Positions 1 through 6,283 of a DNA stretch of 7,698 nucleotides are shown here, in pieces. The translations under genes and the position numbers were made by a program. The stretch comes from Bacteroidales bacterium. Lineage in GTDB: Bacteria; Bacteroidota; Bacteroidia; Bacteroidales; NBLH01. The DNA is taken from contig JALSLF010000553.1 in the NCBI GenBank assembly GCA_026988445.1, forward strand, positions 1-7,698. Reading direction: 5' to 3'. Within the stretch, counting starts at the first letter, position 1. Every line of letters starts with the position of its first letter. Below the pieces are notes generated by a model. The model saw nothing but the letters and a program-made list of their open reading frames with translations. It did not search any database and was not told the origin of the DNA.

Positions 1-1976
1 GGATGTCTGCTATTACGCTTTTTTATCGTTTGGATTATTTTGATTTATATTCTGATGAAGCACAAGTAACTCAAGGAGCTGCCGGTTATTTATACTCGGG
101 AGAATTTTACCAATATAATTTTGCAACTAAAAAACTATCCACGCATAGAGCATATAATAGAGCAAAACCTCATCAATGGCTTATTGCACAGTCTTATAAA
201 TTATTTGGGATATCAAATTGGTCATCAAGGTTTCCTTCTGCTGTTTTTGGATTATTATTAACTGCATTGGCGTATTTTATCAGCCGTTTTTTTATACGCG
301 ATAAATTGACTGCTCTATTAATCAGCTTTTCCTTTGTGTTTTATTTTGAGTTTTTACAATTAGAACGTTGGGCAAGAATGTATGCTATTTTAATACCACT
401 TTATTTTATAACATTTTACTATGGATATCGTATCGTTAATGAAAATTTAGTATTGATAAATAAAAATCTTAAAAATGACCATTTTATAAAAAAATACTTA
501 AACTTTAATTATGCGCTATTACCTATATTTACAATATTTTTAATTATTAATTATTATTTGCATATAAACTCCTTATTTATACTACTTTCATTGTATTTAT
601 ACATACTTCTATCCTTTATTCTTTACAAAGATAAAAGATATTTAGCCGCCTTAATTATCGGTATTTTCATATTAATTTTATCTTATTTTTTAGTACCTAA
701 TATTAAAGGAATAGGCAATTATATTCAATTTTTCACAGGAACTTATTCCAAGTTATACACTCACTTCTTTTTTGGCTATCCGATAGGCATTTATACAGGA
801 ATAATTACAATGGGTATTGCATTTGCTATTTTATTTTTAATAAATAATAAAAAAGCGCAAAACAGCTATCTATATTTATTTATTAATATTATTACTGCAT
901 GGTTTCTTTTCTCATATTTATTAAAGTATAGCGTATCTTTTAGATACATGTCGTTTTTAAGTCCGATAGCAATTACATTAATTACTGCTGTATTTGTTTT
1001 GATTGCAAAAACACTTTATAACTCCATTATTAAGTCTATTTTAATTGGTTTGTTTATTTTATCAGCTTTGGTTCATTTTTCATATAGATACAATGATCTT
1101 TATCAACAAAACTTTTCTTCTCCTGCACGCCCATCTATTGCATGGAAAACGATTGTAAATAATTACAAAAAAGGAGAAATTATTTATCGTCATTGGGGAC
1201 CTTCTTTTTATTTTCAAGGAATTGATACTAATGCAATATTTTTAGATATTGGCAGCTCAAAAGGTAAAGCATTTTCAGAAATTTATGATACACTTATTAA
1301 GCATAAAGCAGGTTGGCTTACATGGCATAGTTTTAACTCTTGGCGTATGGACACAGAATTGATAGATTATGCTAATTTGTATTTTGAAAAACTTCATGGT
1401 CAAGGAATTGACAATACCCATGTAGAAGTATTCCACTATACCGACAGTATGTTGGTAGATACAATGAGATTTAAATATGAACGTTTTATTCCGGCAGCAA
1501 ATTTGAATTTAAAAAACACCTATTCAATCGGTTTTTGGATAAATTTAGATAAAACAAACATTAATCCACCCGTTTTATTCTTAAACAATGGCAAAAATAT
1601 TTTAGAATTTATTTTAAAAGCAAATCAAACTTTTACTGTTAATTCCTCAAACGGGCAAATATTAATTCCTGATTTTCCTTTAAATAAATGGCATTACCTT
1701 ACATTTATCCAAAGCGCAAAAAATAAGTCTTTTTCCGTTTATATTGACGGGAATTTAATACAAACAAAAAACTTTATTCCGGAACAAATGCCTATTGTTA
1801 AATTTAGAGTAAACCCTGAATTTAAAGGAAAATTAGATGATATACGTATTTATGAGCGTATTTTGAGTCCGCAAGAAATTATTTTTATTATGAAAAACAG
1901 GAACAATCAAAACTCAGAAAATTTATGGTTCAACAATAAACCCTTAAATACATTGTATCATTGGAAAAAAAAATAA
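1..1976 (+). CDS. GT-C family membrane glycosyltransferase with C-terminal LamG-like domain (5' partial)
   Basis: Predicted polytopic inner-membrane glycosyltransferase of the PMT/ArnT-like GT-C superfamily, which uses polyprenyl-phosphate-linked sugars as donors. Residues are counted from the first visible ATG at position 3. The first-loop acidic pair is D18-E19 (YSDEA). A KPHQWLIAQ...LFG...RFPSAVFG stretch lies at 55-83, and the typical ARMYAIL motif at 124-130. About ten hydrophobic helices span roughly 73-360, with RYMSFLSP at 314-321. A soluble segment (about 360-490) follows, ending in VEVFHY. Residues about 495-632 look like a LamG/concanavalin-like jellyroll: FWINLD at 511, KWHYLTF at 562, YIDGN at 580, and GKLDDIRIYERILSPQEI at 609-626. 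The reading frame is open to the left edge and only about eight residues precede the first-loop motif. The first transmembrane helix and true start therefore probably lie upstream, and ATG 3 is likely internal. Family assignment is firm; the sugar and acceptor are unknown. Confidence 0.85.
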   Translation, partial: MSAITLFYRLDYFDLYSDEAQVTQGAAGYLYSGEFYQYNFATKKLSTHRAYNRAKPHQWLIAQSYKLFGISNWSSRFPSAVFGLLLTALAYFISRFFIRDKLTALLISFSFVFYFEFLQLERWARMYAILIPLYFITFYYGYRIVNENLVLINKNLKNDHFIKKYLNFNYALLPIFTIFLIINYYLHINSLFILLSLYLYILLSFILYKDKRYLAALIIGIFILILSYFLVPNIKGIGNYIQFFTGTYSKLYTHFFFGYPIGIYTGIITMGIAFAILFLINNKKAQNSYLYLFINIITAWFLFSYLLKYSVSFRYMSFLSPIAITLITAVFVLIAKTLYNSIIKSILIGLFILSALVHFSYRYNDLYQQNFSSPARPSIAWKTIVNNYKKGEIIYRHWGPSFYFQGIDTNAIFLDIGSSKGKAFSEIYDTLIKHKAGWLTWHSFNSWRMDTELIDYANLYFEKLHGQGIDNTHVEVFHYTDSMLVDTMRFKYERFIPAANLNLKNTYSIGFWINLDKTNINPPVLFLNNGKNILEFILKANQTFTVNSSNGQILIPDFPLNKWHYLTFIQSAKNKSFSVYIDGNLIQTKNFIPEQMPIVKFRVNPEFKGKLDDIRIYERILSPQEIIFIMKNRNNQNSENLWFNNKPLNTLYHWKKK

Positions 1977-3082
1977 ATAAAAAAAAGATTTGTTTTGTTC
2001 AACCAAGAGCCTATTATTTGTTTAATCAGGAAACAGACGCAGGAAAAGATAAAGTTGGTGGAGCACAAACACAAACTTTTTATTTAAGTACCGGATTGGC
2101 TAAAAAAAATAATTTTGATGTTCATTTCTTAGTTGCCGATTTCGGGCAAGAAGATTTTGAAATAAGAAATAAAGTAAAAATTTGGAAGTCTTTTAACTTT
2201 AACAATAATATCTTTAAAAAAAGTTTTGATTTATTTCGCACACTAAAAACAATTAATGCTGATATTTATATTTTCCGCTCGGCAGATTTGGGTGTAGCTA
2301 TAGCAAGTTTTTATACCAAATTTGTTTTGCAAAAAAAACTGTTTTACATGCTTGCTAGCGATGTAGAGACCAGCTATAAACAATCAAGACAAATGTCAGG
2401 GATTTTAAGAGCCCTGAGCATGTCATTTGTATATAAATTTGCTGATACAATAAGTGTACAATCAGAAACCCAATATAATTTGTTTTTAAAACACCGTAAT
2501 AAAAAACCGTCTGCAATCATCAGAAATATAATTCATCTACCAAAACAAAATGAAACAATAAATAAAAACTATATTTTATGGATAGGTAGATTAGAAAAAA
2601 TTAAAAATCCCGAGCTTTTTATTGAATTAGCAAAAAAATATCCTGATAAAAAGTTTGTAATGATAGCTCCAATAATACGTGATGCAGTAAATTACGGGAA
2701 AAAAATAAAAGCAAATATTTTAAATGAAAAAAATATAATACATAACGATTTTGTAGCACCCAACAATATAAAAAACTATTACGAACAATCAGTAATGTAT
2801 GTAATTACATCACATCAAGAAGGTTTTTCAAACACTATGGCGGAAGCTATGGCTAACCGTTGCCCTGTTTTAAGTTTTAATGTAAATCCTGATGAAATTT
2901 TCACAAAACATAAGGCAGGCAGCTTTGCAAACGGCTCAAAAGAAAAATTCTTTAATCAATTTGAGGAGTTATTAATCAATAAAGATTTATCCATGAAATT
3001 TAGAAAAAATGCTCTAAAATATATTAAGAAAAATCATGATAAAGATACTATTATTAATACGTTCATTCAATTACTTAAATGA
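1961..3082 (+). CDS. GT4 family glycosyltransferase (GT-B fold)
   Basis: Predicted cytoplasmic or membrane-associated glycosyltransferase using a nucleotide-sugar donor; 373 aa is normal for GT4. The N-terminal Rossmann domain opens with KICFVQPRAYY (9-19) and has the acceptor-side glycine loop GGAQTQ (33-38). The C-terminal donor domain starts near YILWIGRLEKIKNPELF (204-220). The EX7E motif is intact in EGFSNTMAEA, with E287 and E295, and is followed by PVLSFNVNPDE. The TTG at 1961 is chosen because the frame has a stop at 1937-1939 and no ATG or GTG before the first beta strand; an ATT at 1952 is the only other visible rare start. The gene overlaps the GT-C gene by 16 nt across a run of nine A, and its own stop overlaps the next start as ATGA, so it is probably translationally coupled. 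It resembles the GT4 gene at 3943 (similar GG loop and NVNPD segment), which suggests an old duplication. Donor and linkage are not predictable. Confidence 0.88.
   Translation: MEKKINKKKICFVQPRAYYLFNQETDAGKDKVGGAQTQTFYLSTGLAKKNNFDVHFLVADFGQEDFEIRNKVKIWKSFNFNNNIFKKSFDLFRTLKTINADIYIFRSADLGVAIASFYTKFVLQKKLFYMLASDVETSYKQSRQMSGILRALSMSFVYKFADTISVQSETQYNLFLKHRNKKPSAIIRNIIHLPKQNETINKNYILWIGRLEKIKNPELFIELAKKYPDKKFVMIAPIIRDAVNYGKKIKANILNEKNIIHNDFVAPNNIKNYYEQSVMYVITSHQEGFSNTMAEAMANRCPVLSFNVNPDEIFTKHKAGSFANGSKEKFFNQFEELLINKDLSMKFRKNALKYIKKNHDKDTIINTFIQLLK
1965..1973 (+). other. A9 homopolymer at the GT-C/GT4 junction, possible -1 slippage site
   Basis: Nine consecutive A residues cover the last three Lys codons of the GT-C gene, directly before its TAA at 1974. 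Slipping back one base here would make the next codon ATA (1973-1975), which is an in-frame codon of the downstream GT4 gene. This is seen in the sequence. Whether ribosomes or RNA polymerase actually slip here is inference. Confidence 0.3.
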
Positions 3083-3939
3083 TAAAAATTGCCTTAAAAA
3101 ATATAAAAATTCTGTCTTTTTTAAATAAAGTTCCAATTATCCGGTACTTTTTTATTCTTAAAATAAACGAAAATTTTCAAAATATTCAAACTAATCCGGT
3201 GTTGGAAAAATTTTATACAGATATTTATGTTAAAAATAAAACATCAAAAAGAACAGCAAATAATAGGTTTACTGATATTGACAAAATTTCATTACGATAT
3301 TTAGATAAAGAAAAAATTAATTATATCCATGATATAGCCGTATCCAGTGGAATTACTTCTGATAACTTTTACGAGTATTTGAAAATAAAAAACATTCCTT
3401 TTCAAATGGATATTTCTGATAAATACGCTCAAATATTTGTAAAAAAAGGATTTACAACAAAAGTGTTTGATTTAGATAATCACTTAATTTTTGCTTATTG
3501 GGGAGCTTTTTTTGCCGGAGATAAAAATATTTTTTTTCCGCTAAGCGTATTACTTTATAAAATTATAGAAAAGTACAATAAAAAATATGATGCAGACTAT
3601 GCCTTGTATCTTTTTCATCCGTCTATTTTAAAAAAAATTGCAGACAATAAAATTAATGTGATTGAATACGATATTTTTCAAACCGAACGAAACAAAAAAT
3701 ACGATTTTGTACGCTCTATGAATATTTTAAACAAAGGATATTTTTCAAAGAGTAAATTATTAACTGCTGTAACAAATATAAAAGACTCGCTAAAAGAAAA
3801 CGGAATACTTCTTGTCGGGAGAACAAATAGTAAAGGCATTAACAATGCAAGTTTTTTTAAAAAAATCGCCAATAAATTGATTCTTTTGGAAGATGTAAAT
3901 AATGGAAGTGAAATAAAAGACTTGATTTTAAACGCTTAA
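3079..3939 (+). CDS. Divergent SAM-dependent methyltransferase-like protein
   Basis: A 286 aa protein that looks like a diverged class I methyltransferase, probably modifying a sugar in the glycan made by its neighbours. NYIHDIAVSSGITS (81-94) sits where motif I (D/ExGxGxG) is expected, but the glycine pattern is degenerate. FQMDISDK (108-115) resembles the acidic motif II, and VIEYDIF (194-200) a motif III-like strand. KYDFVRSMNILNKGYFS (207-223) followed by LKENGILLVGRT (238-249) resembles the CheR-like motif IV/V and post-motif strand. A hydrophobic stretch at about 137-160 separates the two halves and is unusual for a compact methyltransferase. The ATG lies in an ATGA overlap with the upstream GT4 stop, and the gene ends 3 nt before the next GT4 gene, so operon membership is strong. 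Catalytic activity is uncertain; it could be a non-catalytic or differently acting Rossmann protein. Confidence 0.6.
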   Translation: MIKIALKNIKILSFLNKVPIIRYFFILKINENFQNIQTNPVLEKFYTDIYVKNKTSKRTANNRFTDIDKISLRYLDKEKINYIHDIAVSSGITSDNFYEYLKIKNIPFQMDISDKYAQIFVKKGFTTKVFDLDNHLIFAYWGAFFAGDKNIFFPLSVLLYKIIEKYNKKYDADYALYLFHPSILKKIADNKINVIEYDIFQTERNKKYDFVRSMNILNKGYFSKSKLLTAVTNIKDSLKENGILLVGRTNSKGINNASFFKKIANKLILLEDVNNGSEIKDLILNA

Positions 3940-3942
3940 TTT

Positions 3943-5079
3943 GTGAAAAATAAGAAAATAAAAATCTGTTTTTTTTCTCCGGCATCTTATCCGTTTTTTG
4001 TTAAAAACAGTAAGACGATACATGGCGGTGCTGAATTTCAAATGTACCTTTGGGCAAAAGAAATTGCAAAAAACAATAACTACTCCGTTTCATTTATGCT
4101 TGGAAATTATGGGCAAATGGAAAAACATAGCCCGATTAAAAATATCAAATTAATTAAAGCTTTTAAACTTACTGCTTCTGAAAATATATTTTCAAAATTG
4201 TTAAAATCAGTATATCTGCTTTTTCTATATTTTAAAATTAAGCCGGACATAATTATTACTACCAACGCAAGTTCTATTGTTGGTGTAACAGCCCTTTATA
4301 CCCAATTGTTTGGCAAACAGTATATTTATCGTAGTTCTTCAATTATTGATGTGGACAGGTCGTGGATAAGCAATCATAAATTTATGGGTAAAATTTATCG
4401 TTGGGGTTTGGAGCATACAAATCTTGTTATAGTTCAAGGTAAAGAGCATAAGAGTTTATTGCAAAAAAATCATCGGATAAAAAATATTAAGATTTTAAAA
4501 AATGCTTTCCCGCTTCAAAAGCCCAATACAGAAATAAAACAACATATTTTATGGGTAAGTAGATTTGTAGAGATGAAAAATCCTTTTTTATTTCTTGATT
4601 TAGCAAAACAAATTCCTGATGAATATTTTGTTATGATTTGCCCTTATAATCCTTCGGGTTATAAAAGATGGAAGTTATTAAAAAATAAAGCAGCAAAAAT
4701 TCCAAATTTGATATTTATAGAAAAAATTTCTTTTCATGAAATTCAAGCGTATTTTAATAAAGCAAAAATATTTATAAATACTTCTGATTTTGAAGGTTTT
4801 CCGAATACTTTTTTACAAGCAGCCCAAGCTAAAACACCCATTGTATCATTAAATGTAAATCCCGATAACTTTTTAAATGAGTACAATTGCGGAATATTTT
4901 GTAAAAATGATTTTAATTTATTGGTAAAAGAAACAAAAAAATTACTCCAAAACCCGAATGAGCAAATTCTGAAAGGCGAAAATGCTTACCGTTATTTAAA
5001 GGAAAATCATAATATTAATAAAATAGGAAAACAATTAGAAGAAATAATATATGATTTAATCGGTAAAAACATCTTTTAA
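3943..5079 (+). CDS. GT4 family glycosyltransferase with E-to-Q change in EX7E motif
   Basis: Predicted GT-B glycosyltransferase of 378 aa, last gene of the left operon. KIKICFFSPASYPFF (5-19) is the first strand and loop, HGGAEFQ (27-33) the glycine loop, and HILWVSRFVEMKNPFLF (201-217) opens the donor domain. The nucleotide-sugar motif reads EGFPNTFLQAA: E284 is present, but the second Glu is Gln292 (CAA at 4816-4818). As I recall, EGFPNTF.QA variants occur in a subset of GT4 proteins, so this need not mean loss of activity. The GTG at 3943 is the start because it places KIKICF at the usual N-terminal position and lies 3 nt after the previous stop. It shares the overall plan and the SLNVNPD segment with the GT4 gene at 1961. 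Its last eight codons overlap the antisense end of a Uma2 gene, and KNIF plus the stop lie in sequence shared by both Uma2 copies, so the tail may be acquired. Confidence 0.87.
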   Translation: MKNKKIKICFFSPASYPFFVKNSKTIHGGAEFQMYLWAKEIAKNNNYSVSFMLGNYGQMEKHSPIKNIKLIKAFKLTASENIFSKLLKSVYLLFLYFKIKPDIIITTNASSIVGVTALYTQLFGKQYIYRSSSIIDVDRSWISNHKFMGKIYRWGLEHTNLVIVQGKEHKSLLQKNHRIKNIKILKNAFPLQKPNTEIKQHILWVSRFVEMKNPFLFLDLAKQIPDEYFVMICPYNPSGYKRWKLLKNKAAKIPNLIFIEKISFHEIQAYFNKAKIFINTSDFEGFPNTFLQAAQAKTPIVSLNVNPDNFLNEYNCGIFCKNDFNLLVKETKKLLQNPNEQILKGENAYRYLKENHNINKIGKQLEEIIYDLIGKNIF

Positions 5080-5637
5080 ATCAATTTCTAAATCGGGGAA
5101 AATATGTGCTGTAATTTTTTCATCTTGCACAAAAATACCTTTCTGCATATATTTTCCTTTTTCCAACACATACTGATAAATCACTTGGGCGTCGGGATAT
5201 ACAATCCAATATTCTTTTACACCAAACTTTTCGTACAATTGATATTTATCTTTCAAATCGGTTTTAGAAGATGAAGGCGAAAGTATTTCAATAATTAAAT
5301 CGGGTGCTCCCAAACAACCTCTATCGTCTAATTTTGACAAATCACAAATTACCGATATATCGGGCTGTACTACATTAATAATTTCTTTATCGTTTGTTTT
5401 GTCTTTTTCAACAAGGCGAACGTCAAAAGGAGCTGTGTAAACTTCACATTTCTTACTGTCAAAAAAATGACCTAATTTAAAACTAAGTTTAAAAGACAGT
5501 TTTTGATGTATCCTTTTTGGTGCCGGAGTCATCATTTTAACAAAGCCGTTAATGAGTTCACGGCGTTTATCATCTAACCAAGTCAAATAATCGGCATAAG
5601 AGTATTTTTTATTCAAATCGAGATTTAAAGTATCCAT
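5056..5637 (-). CDS. Uma2 (DUF820) family PD-(D/E)XK nuclease-fold protein, downstream copy
   Basis: A 193 aa protein with the Uma2/DUF820 signature, a restriction-endonuclease-like fold whose cellular role is not established. Seen in order: YSYADYLTW (12-20), RRELINGFVKMMTPAP (25-40), a conserved-type His44 in HQKLS, VQPDISVI (90-97) with D93, APDLIIEILSPSS (111-123) with D113 and E117, then DLKDKYQLYEKFGVKEYWIVYP (127-148). The core PD...E residues look intact and the length is typical. The ATG is 3 nt after the stop of the other Uma2 gene, so the pair is probably co-transcribed, with this copy second. It is near-identical to its neighbour except for residues 41-67. Its 3' end runs 24 bp into the oppositely oriented GT4 gene, so its transcript would be antisense to that gene's end. 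It has no evident link to glycan synthesis and is probably an accessory insertion. Confidence 0.88.
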   Translation of the reverse strand: MDTLNLDLNKKYSYADYLTWLDDKRRELINGFVKMMTPAPKRIHQKLSFKLSFKLGHFFDSKKCEVYTAPFDVRLVEKDKTNDKEIINVVQPDISVICDLSKLDDRGCLGAPDLIIEILSPSSSKTDLKDKYQLYEKFGVKEYWIVYPDAQVIYQYVLEKGKYMQKGIFVQDEKITAHIFPDLEIDLKDVFTD

Positions 5638-5640
5638 AAG

Positions 5641-6219
5641 CTATTCATTAAAAACATCTTTTAAATCGATAACTAAATCAGGAAAAATATGTGCTGTGAT
5701 TTTTTCATCTTGCACAAAAATACCTTTCTGCATGTATTTACCTTTTTCCAATACGTATTGATAAATTACTTGAGTATCGGGATACACAATCCAATATTCT
5801 TTTACACCGAATTCTTCGTACAATTGATATTTATCTTTCAAATCGGTTTTAGAAGACGATGGCGAAAGTATTTCAATAATTAAGTCAGGTGCTCCCAAAC
5901 ATCCTCTATCATCTAATTTTGATAAATCACAAATTACCGATATATCGGGCTGTACTACATTGATAATTTCTTTATCGTTTGTTTTATCCTTTTCAATTAA
6001 TCGAACATCAAACGGGGCAGTAAAAAGTTCACATTTTTTATTTTTAAAGTAAATGTATAATTCACCCGAAATCTTTCGAGAAATTCTTTGATGGCGCATA
6101 GCCGGTGCAGGTGTCATCATTTTAACAAAGCCATTAATCAGTTCACGGCGTTTATCATCTAACCAAGTCAGATAATCGGCATAAGTATATTTTTTATTCA
6201 AATCAAGATTTAATTCCAT
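5641..6219 (-). CDS. Uma2 (DUF820) family PD-(D/E)XK nuclease-fold protein, upstream copy
   Basis: A 192 aa paralogue of the adjacent Uma2 gene and first of the pair in transcription order. The same features appear one residue earlier: YTYADYLTW (11-19), RRELINGFVKMMTPAP (24-39), His43 in HQRIS, VQPDISVI (89-96) with D92, APDLIIEILSPSS (110-122) with D112 and E116, and GVKEYWIVYP (138-147). Outside residues 40-66 it differs from the other copy at only about nine positions, while the DNA there carries many scattered, mostly silent changes. That indicates an older duplication kept under protein-level selection. The ATG at 6219 is supported by alignment with the other copy. A promoter-like TATATTTG lies 25-32 bp upstream on the same strand. 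Function beyond the nuclease fold is unknown. Confidence 0.88.
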   Translation of the reverse strand: MELNLDLNKKYTYADYLTWLDDKRRELINGFVKMMTPAPAMRHQRISRKISGELYIYFKNKKCELFTAPFDVRLIEKDKTNDKEIINVVQPDISVICDLSKLDDRGCLGAPDLIIEILSPSSSKTDLKDKYQLYEEFGVKEYWIVYPDTQVIYQYVLEKGKYMQKGIFVQDEKITAHIFPDLVIDLKDVFNE

Positions 6220-6243
6220 AGCATTTACTAAAAATATCTATCA

Positions 6244-6251
6244 CAAATATA
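6244..6251 (-). promoter_or_regulatory. Candidate -7 box for the Uma2 pair
   Basis: The minus strand reads TATATTTG, a full match to the Bacteroidota -7 consensus TAnnTTTG, 25 to 32 bp upstream of the first Uma2 start codon. No good TTG -33 element is visible at the expected spacing; a TTA lies 16 bp upstream. The short 5' leader this implies is plausible for the group. Confidence 0.4.
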
Positions 6252-6271
6252 CGAATTATAATGCATTTAAG

Positions 6272-6279
6272 TATATTCG
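6272..6279 (+). promoter_or_regulatory. Candidate -7 box for the right-hand GT4 gene
   Basis: TATATTCG matches TAnnTTTG at all but one base and ends 4 bp before the ATG at 6284. If used, the transcript would be leaderless or nearly so. It mirrors the minus-strand box at 6244-6251: AATATAC (6246-6252) and GTATATT (6271-6277) form an inverted repeat with an 18 bp spacer. No clear -33 element is seen. Confidence 0.3.
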
Positions 6280-6283
6280 CATT

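Larger units (their letters stand above)
5056..6219 (-). repeat. Tandem duplication of a Uma2 gene
   Basis: Two copies of a gene-sized unit lie head to tail, offset by 585 bp at the 3' ends (TAAAAACATCTTTTAAATC at 5064-5082 and 5649-5667 are identical) and by 582 bp at the start codons. By eye the DNA is roughly 90% identical outside the variable block (5437-5517 versus 6022-6102), which is hard to align at all. No flanking target-site duplication or transposase was found. Confidence 0.85.

Noticed and set aside
3678..3872. Antisense open frame of 64 codons inside the methyltransferase-like gene
   Set aside because: It lies wholly opposite a better-supported gene, has no recognisable domain and no start context; it is a shadow of the + strand coding.
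4816..4818. Gln in the EX7E motif as evidence of a dead glycosyltransferase
   Set aside because: The rest of the protein is intact and EGFPNTF.QA forms are known to me in other GT4 proteins, so loss of function cannot be inferred.
5080..5110. Possible bidirectional terminator between the left operon and the Uma2 pair
   Set aside because: The genes overlap at their 3' ends and no GC-rich stem followed by a T-run could be found here on either strand.
5689..5883. Plus-strand open frame of 64 codons opposite the upstream Uma2 gene
   Set aside because: Phe/Ile-rich translation typical of antisense reading of an AT-rich gene, and no family features.
6222..6240. Similarity of the Uma2 upstream region (minus strand ATTTTTAGTAAAT) to the 32 bp repeat region (ATTTTTACTAAAT)
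   Set aside because: Short, AT-only resemblance without the palindromic site or 32 bp phase; expected by chance at this base composition.
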